From NCBI GenBank assembly GCA_963748545.1, contig CAVVJO010000012.1, positions 62,001-126,000 of the forward strand: a stretch of DNA of 64,000 bases, given 5' to 3'. This stretch comes from Roseiarcus sp963748545 (GTDB lineage Bacteria; Pseudomonadota; Alphaproteobacteria; Rhizobiales; Beijerinckiaceae). Shown piece by piece: positions 28,456 to 37,707 of the stretch. Made by a program: the position numbers and the translations under genes. Under the pieces are notes generated by a model. That model saw nothing but the letters and a program-made list of their open reading frames with translations, searched no databases and was not told where the DNA came from. The number at the start of each line of letters is the position of its first letter. The first letter of the stretch is position 1.

Positions 28456-30095
28456 TCGGCGCCGTATCTGACAATCCCGTCGTATTGGACGTTCGTTCGA
28501 TGCGCGTAGCGGTGCGGACGGATCATGGGGAGGGGCCGGTACTTGTCGACGACGTTTCACTCCAGCTGCGGCGCGGCGAAGTTATCGGACTGATTGGCGA
28601 ATCTGGAGCCGGCAAGTCGACCATCGGCCTCGCCGCAATGGGGTACACTCGGCGCAACTGCTTCATTGTCGGGGGACATATTCTGTTCGCCGGTTCGGAT
28701 CTACGCGCGCTCACGACAGAGCAGCGCCGCGCTTTGCGCGGCCTGAAACTGTCTTACATCGCCCAAAGCGCCGCGGCGTCGTTCAATCCGGCGATGACGC
28801 TGATGGACCAGGTCTGCGAAGCGCCAATCCGCCATGGAGTCATGCGCCGCGCGGAAGCGCAAGCCGCTGCGGTGCAACTTTTTCGCGAACTTGATCTTCC
28901 CAATCCGGCGTCGATTGGTGAACGCTACCCACATCAGGTGTCCGGCGGACAGTTGCAACGCGTCATGGCGGCAATGGCGATGATCGCCAGGCCGGAGGTT
29001 ATCGTGTTCGATGAGCCGACTACGGCGCTAGACGTGACCACGCAGGTCGAGTGCCTCGCAGCTTTCCGCCGGCTTATCCGCGAGCACGGCGCGTCGGCGC
29101 TCTACATCACCCACGACCTCGCGGTCGTAGCCCAGATCGCGGACCGCATCATGGTGCTCCAGCGCGGGAAGATGGTGGAGTTCGGAGACGCTCAGGGCAT
29201 CCTCCAGGATCCGAAGGAAGGTTATACGCGCCGGTTGGTGCGCGAGAGATCGGCGGGCCACACGTTTGCGGCAAGGCCCGAAAGCGCGGCGCCGCTGCTC
29301 GCGGTCGAGGGCGTAACCGCTCATTATGCCGGAAAGCCAAAAGTGATCGACGATGTCAGTCTCAATATCTACAGCGGCGATACGGTCGCGGTAGTGGGCG
29401 AGTCAGGATCCGGCAAATCGACTTTAGCGCGGGTGGTGACCGGCTTGCTGGCCCGGGCCGCGGGCGATGTGCGCTTCAACGGGACAATCCTTCCCGCACG
29501 CCTCAAGGACCGCTCGCGCGACCAGCTTCGCCGGATCCAGATGATCTATCAGATGCCGGATGTCGCGCTCAATCCCCAGCAATCGCTGTTGGATGTGATC
29601 GGCCGGCCGATATCTTTCTATTTCAAGCGCTCGCGGGCGGAGGTTCGCGCGCGCGTTCTAGAATTGCTCCGGCAGATGGAACTGCCGGAGCAGTTCATCG
29701 ACCGAAAGGCGTCGGAACTCTCTGGCGGCCAGAAGCAACGGGTTTCGATTGCTCGGGCGCTCGCCGCCGAACCTGACCTGATCATCTGCGACGAGGTCAC
29801 GTCCGCCTTGGATCAATTGGTCGGCGAAGAAATTCTACGCCTGCTCAAGCGCCTCCAAGATGAACTGGGAGTCGCCTACATGTTCATCACCCATGACCTC
29901 GGCACAGTCAAAAGGATCGCCAACAAGGTGGTGGTCATGCTGCGCGGACGGACAGTCGCGAGCGGCGACACGGCCTCCGTATTCGCGCCTCCCTATCACC
30001 CTTATACGGAGTTGCTTCTGTCTTCGGTTCCGGAGATGCGCCCTGACTGGCTGGATGAGGTCCTGGCTCGTCGGGCCGCCAGAGCGGACGCGTAA
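28452..30095 (+). CDS. Peptide-type ABC transporter ATPase, two nucleotide-binding domains fused
   Basis: The 547-aa protein contains two complete ATPase modules, DppD and DppF in one chain. The first has GESGAGKST (about 49-57), VSGGQLQR and VFDEPTTALD; the second has GESGSGKST (about 316), LSGGQKQR and ICDEVTSALD. The His switches are in ITHDLAV and ITHDLGT. Such fused ATPases form the cytoplasmic motor of the importer. The four genes 25,007-30,095 form one operon. Confidence 0.94.
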   Translation: MIGAVSDNPVVLDVRSMRVAVRTDHGEGPVLVDDVSLQLRRGEVIGLIGESGAGKSTIGLAAMGYTRRNCFIVGGHILFAGSDLRALTTEQRRALRGLKLSYIAQSAAASFNPAMTLMDQVCEAPIRHGVMRRAEAQAAAVQLFRELDLPNPASIGERYPHQVSGGQLQRVMAAMAMIARPEVIVFDEPTTALDVTTQVECLAAFRRLIREHGASALYITHDLAVVAQIADRIMVLQRGKMVEFGDAQGILQDPKEGYTRRLVRERSAGHTFAARPESAAPLLAVEGVTAHYAGKPKVIDDVSLNIYSGDTVAVVGESGSGKSTLARVVTGLLARAAGDVRFNGTILPARLKDRSRDQLRRIQMIYQMPDVALNPQQSLLDVIGRPISFYFKRSRAEVRARVLELLRQMELPEQFIDRKASELSGGQKQRVSIARALAAEPDLIICDEVTSALDQLVGEEILRLLKRLQDELGVAYMFITHDLGTVKRIANKVVVMLRGRTVASGDTASVFAPPYHPYTELLLSSVPEMRPDWLDEVLARRAARADA

Positions 30096-30263
30096 AATCA
30101 AAGAGGCGCCCTTGCCGGGTCGGCAATTCGTTTCTATACGGCCCTGAGGCCGGATCGCGAGGCAGCTTGTAAGTCTGGACGAGTGGCTGGCTGGCGTTCG
30201 GCCCATTCATTGCATGGCGCACTTGGCCGAACTGCCGGCGCACAAGAGAAGAGGACACCACTG

Positions 30264-32528
30264 ATGCGTGCGCCGGGCGGACCGCGTCTGCTGCTGCGAA
30301 GGCTTCGCGAGGTCATGGCGGAGCCGGTCACAGCGCAAGCGCGTCTCGACCGCATCGTGGTCCTGATCGCCTCGAACATGGTGGCGGAGGTCTGCTCGCT
30401 GTATGTCGTGCGGGCGGATGGCGATATGGAGCTGTTCGCGACCGAAGGCCTCAACCGCGAGGCCGTGCATTTGACGAAGATGGAGCCTGGCGAGGGCCTG
30501 GTCGGCCTGATTGCCTCGAGCGCCGAGCCTCTCGCTCTGTCGGACGCGCAACACCATCCCGCCTTTTCTTACAAGCCGGAAACTGGCGAGGAGATCTATC
30601 AGTCGTTTCTCGGCGTCCCGGTGCTCCGTGGGGGCGCCACGATAGGGGTGCTGGTCGTCCAGAACCGCGCGCGGCGCACCTATTCGGAAGAGGAGGTCGA
30701 GGCCCTTCAGACCACGGCCATGCTGCTCGCAGAGATGATCGCATCGGGCGAATTGCAGGCGATTGCCGCACAGGGCGGGGAAATCGCTGTCCGAAATCCG
30801 CTGGCGATGAGGGGGCTTGGCATCGCGGATGGGCTTGGGCTAGGCCATGTCGTCATGCACCAGCCTCGGGTGGCGGTGTCGAAAATCGTCGCAGACGACG
30901 TCGACTCGGAGTTGCATCGGCTCGAGACCGCGATCGGGGCCATGCGCGCTTCGGTAGACGAACTGATCGACCGCAATGACGACGGCCGGTCGGGCGAGCA
31001 CCGGGACGTGCTCGAAGCCTTCCGAATGATCGCGCACGACCGCGGTTGGTTACGACGGTTGCGCGAGGCGGTGAGTTCCGGCCTGACCGCGGAGGCGGCG
31101 GTCGAGCGAGTCCAGAACGATGCTCGCGCAAAGCTGCAGCGGCAGACCGATCCTTATCTCCGAGATCGTTTGCACGATCTGACGGACATCGCCAATCGCC
31201 TCATGCATCAACTGGCTGGGCAGAGTCTCGTGCTGCTGCCGGAGGAGTTGCCGGAGAACGCGATCCTGGTCGCGCGCTCGATGAGCCCGGCGGCTCTGCT
31301 CGATTACGATCGATCGCGGTTACGCGGGCTGGTGCTTGAGGAAGGGGGAGCGTCGAGCCATGTGGCGATCGTCGCCCGCGCGCTCGCCGTCCCGGCGGTC
31401 AGCGACGTGCCGAACATCACCGAGATCGTCGAGCACGGCGACGCGATCATTGTCGACGGCGATTCCGGCGAAGTGTATCTGCGTCCGCCCCCTGACGTCG
31501 AAGCGGCCTACGCCGAGCGGGCGCGAATGCGCGCCAGAAAGCAGGCGCAGTATCGCGCTTTGCGCGACGTGCCGACGATCAGCTTGGACGGGGTCCGGAT
31601 CGGGCTGCACATGAACGCCGGCCTGCTGGTCGACATGCCTCACCTCGCCGAGACGGGAGCGGAGTCGATCGGCCTCTTCCGCACGGAATTGCAGTTTATG
31701 CTGGCGTCCCGTTTCCCTCGGCCGGGCGTTCAGGAGCAACTCTACCGCTCGATTCTCGACGCTGCGGGCGACCGGCCGGTAACGTTCCGCACCCTGGACA
31801 TCGGAGGCGACAAGCTGTTGCCCTACATGAAGGGGTTCGAGGAGGAGAATCCGGCGCTGGGCTGGCGGGCGCTGCGCATCGGGCTCGATCGCCCGGCGCT
31901 GCTGCGCATGCAACTGCGGGCTTTCGTCCGGGCCGCGGCTGGGCGCGATCTCCGGGTCATGGCCCCGATGGTCTCGACCGTCGACGAATACAGGCGGACT
32001 CGCGCGCTGTTCGAGCGAGAGCTGACTTGGAGCACGAGCCACGGGCACCAACCGCCGCGCTCCTCGAAGCTTGGCGTCATGGTCGAAGTGCCGTCGCTCT
32101 TGTGGCAACTCGACGAGATCGCCGCCGCCGCTGACTTTCTCTCTGTCGGCTCGAACGACCTGATGCAATATCTCTATGCCGTCGACCGCGACAATCGCCG
32201 GGTGGCGAGCCGCTACGACACGCTGAGCGTAGGCTTCCTGCGGGCTCTGCGCGCGGTCGCCGAGGCAGGCGCGCGGGCGGGAACGCCGGTCACCCTGTGC
32301 GGCGAGATCGGTGGGCGGCCGCTGGACGCGCTGGCTCTGATGGCGATCGGCTATCGTCAGATTTCCATGTCGGCGACGTCGATCGGTCCCGTGAAGGCGA
32401 TGATCCTGACGTTGAACGTCAAAGAGGCGGCGCGCGAGGTCGAAGCGATGCTGGCCGACGGCCGCGCGGACGTGTCCCTCCGCGAGCCGCTGCGGGAATT
32501 CGCCGAGCGGACGAACGTGCGCTTCTAG
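30264..32528 (+). CDS. ptsP: Phosphoenolpyruvate-protein phosphotransferase PtsP (EI-Ntr)
   Basis: The 754-aa protein starts at ATG 30264 after AAGAGG. An N-terminal GAF domain (about 20-160: MAEPVTAQARLDRIVVLIASN, FLGVPVLRGGATIGVLVVQNR) precedes the EI domains. The phosphorylated His is in GGASSHVAIVARA (about residue 366). The PEP-binding barrel includes GLFRTELQFM, TLDIGGDKLLPY and VGSNDLMQYLYAVDRDN with its Glu and Asp metal ligands. It phosphorylates NPr in the nitrogen PTS. It is followed by prfA, as in other Rhizobiales. Confidence 0.95.
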   Translation: MRAPGGPRLLLRRLREVMAEPVTAQARLDRIVVLIASNMVAEVCSLYVVRADGDMELFATEGLNREAVHLTKMEPGEGLVGLIASSAEPLALSDAQHHPAFSYKPETGEEIYQSFLGVPVLRGGATIGVLVVQNRARRTYSEEEVEALQTTAMLLAEMIASGELQAIAAQGGEIAVRNPLAMRGLGIADGLGLGHVVMHQPRVAVSKIVADDVDSELHRLETAIGAMRASVDELIDRNDDGRSGEHRDVLEAFRMIAHDRGWLRRLREAVSSGLTAEAAVERVQNDARAKLQRQTDPYLRDRLHDLTDIANRLMHQLAGQSLVLLPEELPENAILVARSMSPAALLDYDRSRLRGLVLEEGGASSHVAIVARALAVPAVSDVPNITEIVEHGDAIIVDGDSGEVYLRPPPDVEAAYAERARMRARKQAQYRALRDVPTISLDGVRIGLHMNAGLLVDMPHLAETGAESIGLFRTELQFMLASRFPRPGVQEQLYRSILDAAGDRPVTFRTLDIGGDKLLPYMKGFEEENPALGWRALRIGLDRPALLRMQLRAFVRAAAGRDLRVMAPMVSTVDEYRRTRALFERELTWSTSHGHQPPRSSKLGVMVEVPSLLWQLDEIAAAADFLSVGSNDLMQYLYAVDRDNRRVASRYDTLSVGFLRALRAVAEAGARAGTPVTLCGEIGGRPLDALALMAIGYRQISMSATSIGPVKAMILTLNVKEAAREVEAMLADGRADVSLREPLREFAERTNVRF

Positions 32529-32565
32529 CGCGCCCGCAATCAAGCCTCTCTTCGCCGGTTCAAAG

Positions 32566-33640
32566 ATGGCCGCTATCGACAATTTTGATCTCATTCTGCG
32601 CCGGTATGACGAAATCGGCGCGCGGCTGACCGAGGGCGTCGCTGGGCCCGAGTATTCGGCGCTGTCGCGCGAGCTCAGCGAGCTCGAACCCGTGGTGGGC
32701 GCGATCCGGGCTTTTCGCGACAAGGAGAAGGAGCGGGCGGATTTGGCCGTCCTTCTTACCGATCCGGCGCTCGACTCGGAAATGCGTACGATGGCCTCGG
32801 ACGAACTGGCCGAGGCCGAGACCGCTTCCAACGAGATGGCCAAGGCGATCCGGATTGCCCTTCTGCCCAAGGACGCGGCGGACGAAGGCGATGCGATCCT
32901 GGAGGTGAGGGCTGGCACCGGCGGCGACGAGGCGGCGCTGTTCGCCGGCGACCTTTTTCGCATGTACGTCAAATATGCAGAGTCGAAGCGCTGGACGGTC
33001 GAGACGCTGTCGATGAGCGAAGGGACGGCCGGGGGTTACAAGGAAATCGTGGCGCAGATTTCGGGACGAGGCGTGTTCGCCCGGCTCAAATTCGAAAGCG
33101 GCGTCCACCGTGTGCAACGGGTGCCCGCGACCGAGACGCAGGGGCGCATCCACACCTCCGCCGCGACGGTCGCGGTGCTGCCGCTCGCCCAGGAGGCCGA
33201 TCTCGTCATCAACGAGGGAGACCTCAAGATCGACACCATGCGGTCGAGCGGCGCCGGCGGCCAGCACGTCAACAAAACGGAATCGGCGATCCGCATCACC
33301 CACTTGCCCACCGGCGTGGTGGTCGCGATGCAGGAGGAGCGCTCGCAGCACCGCAACCGGGCGAAGGCCATGGCGCTCCTGCGCTCGCGCAATCCTCGAC
33401 GCCCGCAACCAGAAGCTGGACGCAGAACGAGCCGAGGAGCGCCGCTCACAGGTTGGCTCGGGCGACCGCTCGCAGCGCATTCGCACCTACAATTTCCCGC
33501 AGGGGCGGGTGACCGACCACAGGGTCAACCTGACCCTTTATTCGCTTGACCGGATCATGGAGGGGGAGGGGCTCGACGGGATCGTGGACGCTCTGACCGA
33601 AGAACGTCAAGCCGAGTTGCTGGCCCAGCAGGGGGCCTGA
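32566..33640 (+). CDS. prfA: Peptide chain release factor 1 (frameshifted in this sequence)
   Basis: The protein starts MAAIDNFDLILRRYDEIGARL and has the GGQ motif in RSSGAGGQHVNKTESAIRIT, which triggers peptidyl-tRNA hydrolysis at UAA/UAG. Near 33,391 the frame breaks: cgcaatcctcgac has one extra A compared with the expected RARILDARNQKL. Downstream the +1 frame continues ILDARNQKLDAERAEERRS to TEERQAELLAQQGA and stops at 33640. Because prfA is essential and the downstream frame is intact, a consensus error is more likely than a real mutation. Confidence 0.9.
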
Positions 33641-34267
33641 GTGAGACCCGTCCCGCGCCTGCCGCCGTTTCAGCCGGGCATGCGAATCGGGCTGCTCGGC
33701 GGCTCGTTCAATCCGCCCCACCAGGGCCATGCGCTCGTCACGCGGCTAGCGCTGACGCGACTCGGCCTCGACCGGGTGTGGTGGCTCGTCACGCCCGGCA
33801 ATCCGCTGAAGTCCCAGGCGGAGCTTGCAGCGTTGCAGGAGCGGGTCGAGGCCGCGCGCCGGCTGGTCGGGGGCCCCAAGGTGGCGATTACCGACATCGA
33901 GTTCCAGATCGGCGCCCGCTACACCTACGACACGCTGGCCTGGCTCGCGCGGCGAGCGCGGGGCGCCCGCTTCGTCTGGCTGATGGGCGCCGACAATCTG
34001 CGGCAGTTCCACCTCTGGCGGCAATGGCGGGAGATCGCCGCCCTCGCGCCGATTGCGGTGATCGATCGGCCGGGATCGACGCTGAAAGCCATGTCGAGTC
34101 CCGCCGCGGCCGCGCTCCGCCGCTGGCGGGTTCCGGAGCGCGAGGCGAGCCATCTCGTCGATCTTCGCCCGCCGGCCCTCCTGTTCATGCACGGGCCGCG
34201 GTCGGAGCTGTCCTCGACGCAACTGCGCCGAGGCGGGGCGGCCGACGGAAACCAGCCCGCTCCCTAG
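33641..34267 (+). CDS. nadD: Nicotinate-nucleotide adenylyltransferase
   Basis: The 208-aa protein contains GLLGGSFNPPHQGHALVT, with the (T/H)xGH nucleotidyltransferase motif, VWWLVTPGNPLK, and LMGADNLRQFHLWRQW. It adenylates NaMN in NAD synthesis. GTG at 33641 directly follows the prfA stop with GGGGG upstream; an ATG at 33680 (MRIGLLGG) is an alternative. Its usual neighbours (proA, rsfS) are absent and prmC, which normally follows prfA, is missing. Confidence 0.92.
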   Translation: MRPVPRLPPFQPGMRIGLLGGSFNPPHQGHALVTRLALTRLGLDRVWWLVTPGNPLKSQAELAALQERVEAARRLVGGPKVAITDIEFQIGARYTYDTLAWLARRARGARFVWLMGADNLRQFHLWRQWREIAALAPIAVIDRPGSTLKAMSSPAAAALRRWRVPEREASHLVDLRPPALLFMHGPRSELSSTQLRRGGAADGNQPAP

Positions 34268-34714
34268 TCCGGTCCGGTTCTGGCGCCCGCGCTGCCGTTT
34301 GTCGTCTCTTCGCCCTCGCTCGGCGCGCGTTCGGCGTTCATTCAGCATGCGTTCGGAAGCCGAAATCGACCTCGTATCCAACCGTGAATCCAGCGATTTC
34401 AAAGCGTTGCCACAGAGTTTCGGAGACAAAATTCTCGCTGAAGGTCGACGCCCAAAAAACGCGCATCCGATTAGACACGCGCAGCCTGCGCCAAGGCCCA
34501 TTGTGAAAATCATTAGCACGGCTTACGATTTTTCAGAACAAAATATCGCCGGTCACATTGCCGCAAGCGCTTGAACCGTCCGGGAGCTCCGGCGCTGTCG
34601 GACCACAACGGAACTCTGTCGAGGAAGCAGATTCGGAAAATGCGGAGTATGGCGGGGCGGGTGACGCCGTCAGGCGAAAGGCGTAGGAACGGGTGCGAGC
34701 TTGGAGCGCCCTCG
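34268..34714. other. Stretch without a recognised gene
   Basis: About 450 bp between nadD and the DnaQ-like exonuclease. Frames here lack family similarity and good start signals, and GC content falls around 34,400-34,560. Nothing specific was recognised. Confidence 0.35.
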
Positions 34715-35377
34715 ATGTATCTGCCCGACTTCCTCGACGGCTTCGACCGCCTGGTCGCGTTCGACGCGGAGACGACCGGCAAACGTACGCCCGACGCCGA
34801 GTTTATCCGCAAGCAGCCGTTCGCGTGGAAACCCCCCGGCGTCGTCATCGAGGTCGGTTTCGTGGAAATGCTCCGCGAAGGCGAGGGCTGGCGCAAGGGC
34901 GAGACGTGGCGCTCCCGAGTCAATCCGGATGGACCGATCAACCCCGACGCCATCAAGATCCATGGGATTCGGCCCGGCGATCTCAAGACTGCGCCGCGCT
35001 TCCCTGCGATCCTGGCGAAGGTGAAGGCGTTTATCGCGGACTCGCCGATCGTCGCCCACGCCTACAAGAACGAGCGCGACTTTCTCGACTACGAATTTGC
35101 GCGGGCCAAGACGATTTCCTGGGGCGAGAGCGCCTACCCGGAAGCGCGCTATATTTGCACGCAGAGTTTGTTCGCGCAGCTTTTCCCGGGCGCCAGCAAG
35201 TCGCTGACGGCGATGTGCGATCGGCTGGCGCTCGACAGCAGCGAAAGAGACGAGCGGCACGGCGCCCTGCTCGACGCCGACATGACCGCGGATGCGCTGG
35301 TCCTGCTGGAGCGCCAACTCAAGCATGGGGAAAGCGCCGCGCCAAGAACCTGGTCGAGCGCGGCGCTCAACGAATGA
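34715..35377 (+). CDS. DnaQ-like (DEDDh) 3'-5' exonuclease
   Basis: The 220-aa protein has FDAETTGKR with the first DE pair, VAHAYKNERDFLDYEF with the central Asp, and HGALLDADMTADALVLLE with the H...D pair, completing DEDDh. It resembles the DNA polymerase III epsilon exonuclease and is likely a stand-alone exonuclease for repair or RNA processing. The ATG at 34715 has GGAG upstream; upstream frame continuation is unconserved. Confidence 0.85.
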   Translation: MYLPDFLDGFDRLVAFDAETTGKRTPDAEFIRKQPFAWKPPGVVIEVGFVEMLREGEGWRKGETWRSRVNPDGPINPDAIKIHGIRPGDLKTAPRFPAILAKVKAFIADSPIVAHAYKNERDFLDYEFARAKTISWGESAYPEARYICTQSLFAQLFPGASKSLTAMCDRLALDSSERDERHGALLDADMTADALVLLERQLKHGESAAPRTWSSAALNE

Positions 35378-35441
35378 CAGCGTGCGCCTTGTCGGGCGCT
35401 TGGCGCGATGGCGCAGGCGGCGTCAACGACGCCCTACAGCC

Positions 35442-36044
35442 TCACACCACGTGGAAACGGTGGCGCATCGGCGGCTCCCACGTGCCGTCAGGCGGGAACG
35501 GCCGGGCCAGCAAATCTGCGCAGTCCTCGGCGAGGCCGGTCAGCGCCGTCTCGATCGCGCCAGCCGAGAGGGGCCCGAGCGCCTTGTCGACCACGACCTG
35601 CCACGCCTCTTGCGGGATCGCGGCGGCCGCGCCCTCGGCGGGGACGATGCGGATGTAATGTTCGGCGAGCGACACATAGACGAGCACGCCGTTCTGCGTC
35701 CGGTCGAGGCCGCGAAGGACGAACTGCGCCAGCGCCGCGCGATGCCCGGCCGAGCGCGCGGCGCGCCTGGGAACCAGCGCCCGGCGCACCCAGGGGACCG
35801 ACCCCAGCACCGCCGCCAGGATGGCGACCAGGAGTTGGGCGATGTAGATCCTATGCGCCGACATTTCGGTGAACAGGAGCAACGGCAGCGGAGTCGCCAG
35901 CGCCAGCGCGCAGGCGCCGAGCAGGAACTCCGCGTCGCGCGCAATCGATGCGTCGGCCAGCACGCCGCTGAGCGGCGCCCGCGTTTTCTTCTGCGCCTCG
36001 TCGAACGCTGTCTCGATTCGGGCGGCCTCGGCCGGATCGATCAT
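35442..36044 (-). CDS. TPM-domain membrane protein 2
   Basis: The 200-aa protein (MIDPAEAARIETAFDEAQ) has two hydrophobic segments (AEFLLGACALALATPLPLLLF and IYIAQLLVAILAAVLGSVPW) and a C-terminal TPM-like part (NGVLVYVSLAEHYIRIVPAEGAA). Its ATG overlaps the stop of the preceding TPM gene by one base (TGATG). The two TPM genes and lemA form the common LemA-TPM cluster of unclear envelope function. Confidence 0.85.
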   Translation of the reverse strand: MIDPAEAARIETAFDEAQKKTRAPLSGVLADASIARDAEFLLGACALALATPLPLLLFTEMSAHRIYIAQLLVAILAAVLGSVPWVRRALVPRRAARSAGHRAALAQFVLRGLDRTQNGVLVYVSLAEHYIRIVPAEGAAAAIPQEAWQVVVDKALGPLSAGAIETALTGLAEDCADLLARPFPPDGTWEPPMRHRFHVV

Positions 36045-36820
36045 CACCAGCCTCCCGAGGCGCCGCCGCCTCCCGAAGAGCCGCCGCCGCCGGAGAACCC
36101 GCCGCCTCCTCCGAATCCTCCGCCGCCGAACCCACCTCCGCCGAACCCGCCGCCGCCGCCAAAGCCGCCCCCGCCCATCGGTATGAAGACGACGTTGCCG
36201 CCGCCGCGGCGGCTGATGCGGCTGAGGACGAACATGATGAACAGGAAGATCAAGAACGGCGCGAGGGCGTCGAACAGGGTCGCGTCCTGCTCGGAGCGGG
36301 TGTCCCGGGGCTTCGGCTTCCACTCGGCGGAATCGGTCGTCAGCGTGGTGATGATGTCGTCGACGCCCCGGGTCACGCCTCCGTTATAATCGCCGGCCTT
36401 GAAGCGGGGCGCGATCGCGTTGGCGATGATCAGGCTCGAGATCGCGTCGGTGAGCGTCCCCTCGAGGCCATAGCCGACCTCAATGCGCACGCGCCGCTCC
36501 TTGGGCGCGATCAGGAGCAGGGCGCCGTTGTTCTTTTTGCTCTCGCCGAGCTTCCAGAACCGGAAGAGCCCATTGGCGTATGGCTCGATCTCCTCGCCAT
36601 CGAGCGAAGGCACGGTCGCGACGACGAGCTGGATGCCGGACTTCTGCTCGAGGTCCGCGAGCTTGCGCTCGAGGTCGGCGTCGGCGACCGGCGACAGGAT
36701 GTTGGCCGCGTCGACGACGCGGCCGGTCAACGCGGGATAGTTCGCCGCCGCCAACGCCGCGCCGACGATAAGCGCGGCGAAGAGGAGCGCGGCGAGGCCG
36801 CGCGAAACGCAGCGGGGCAT
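36044..36820 (-). CDS. TPM-domain protein with signal peptide and Gly-rich tail
   Basis: The 258-aa protein has a signal peptide (RGLAALLFAALIVGAALAAANY), a periplasmic TPM domain (LTGRVVDAANILSPVADADLE, GIQLVVATVPSL, RRVRIEVGYGLEGTLTDA), one C-terminal helix (APFLIFLFIMFVLSR) and a tail made almost only of Gly, Phe and Ser (GGGGFGGGGGFGGG...). The Gly-rich stretch is encoded at about 36,050-36,190. TPM proteins such as Psb32 or YgcG bind at membranes, but their role is not settled. Confidence 0.87.
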   Translation of the reverse strand: MPRCVSRGLAALLFAALIVGAALAAANYPALTGRVVDAANILSPVADADLERKLADLEQKSGIQLVVATVPSLDGEEIEPYANGLFRFWKLGESKKNNGALLLIAPKERRVRIEVGYGLEGTLTDAISSLIIANAIAPRFKAGDYNGGVTRGVDDIITTLTTDSAEWKPKPRDTRSEQDATLFDALAPFLIFLFIMFVLSRISRRGGGNVVFIPMGGGGFGGGGGFGGGGFGGGGFGGGGGFSGGGGSSGGGGASGGW

Positions 36821-36839
36821 CGGCGCGCCCCTTTCGCGG

Positions 36840-37436
36840 CTAGAACTTCACCTTGGGCGCGGTCTGCGCATCGGCTTCGGCGGTGAAGGGCACAAGCGGT
36901 TTCACCGAGCGGAACACCGTGTTGGCCCAGATCACGGTCGGGAAGGTCCTGAGCTCGGTGTTGAAGTCCTGCGCCGAGGCGATGTAGTCCCGGCGGGCGA
37001 CCGCGATGCGGTTCTCGGTGCCTTCGAGCTGCGACTGCAGCGCCAGAAAGTTCTGGTTCGACTTGAGGTCCGGGTAGTTTTCGCTCACGGCGAGCAGTCG
37101 CCCGAGCGCCCCGGAAAGCTGGGCCTGGGCCTGCTGCATGGCCTTGACCTTCTCCGGGTCGGTAAGGTCGTCGGCGGTGAGGTTGATCGCGGTCGCCTTG
37201 GCGCGGGCCTCGGTCACGGCGGTCAGCGTGTCCTTTTCCTGCTTGGCGTAGCCCTGCACGGTCGCGACCAGGTTCGGAACGAGGTCGGCGCGGCGCTGGT
37301 ACTGGTTCTGGACCTCCGCCCAAGCCGCTTTGGCGGCTTCCTCCTTGGTCGGGATGGTGTTGTAGCCGCAGCCTGACAGCGTCAGGGCAACCACCGCCAA
37401 GGCAAAAAACGATCGGATGCGCGAAAGGACAGTCAC
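36840..37436 (-). CDS. lemA: LemA family lipoprotein
   Basis: The protein of about 198 aa starts at GTG 37436 (VTVLSRIRSFFALAVVALTLSGC). LSGC is a lipobox and gives an acylated Cys. The rest is the LemA helical bundle: NQYQRRADLVPNLVATVQGYAKQEKD, YPDLKSNQNFLALQSQLEGTENRIAVARRDY, FNTELRTFPTVIW. It lies 19 bp upstream of the TPM genes. LemA-TPM pairs are widespread, with unclear function. Confidence 0.88.
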   Translation of the reverse strand: MTVLSRIRSFFALAVVALTLSGCGYNTIPTKEEAAKAAWAEVQNQYQRRADLVPNLVATVQGYAKQEKDTLTAVTEARAKATAINLTADDLTDPEKVKAMQQAQAQLSGALGRLLAVSENYPDLKSNQNFLALQSQLEGTENRIAVARRDYIASAQDFNTELRTFPTVIWANTVFRSVKPLVPFTAEADAQTAPKVKF

Positions 37437-37707
37437 AGGCGAAGCCCCCACTCCCGAGCGCAACCCAAATGCGCCCACCGAGCGCGAATATACAGGTCGC
37501 GCCAGTTTCGCCAAGGGCGACGCGGGGCCTCAATCCGTCCGGCGACGCGCGTTTCGCATCCAGCGCGTATTCTGGGCGAGCGCCTCCTCGCCGTGGCGCG
37601 GGCGAGTAGCCTTTCGGCCGCGCTTGATCGGGCGGCGCGAAATCACTAGAAACGCCGACCACTTCCACTAAAGCGCCGACAATGAACGCGGCGATAAGGA
37701 CACAACG

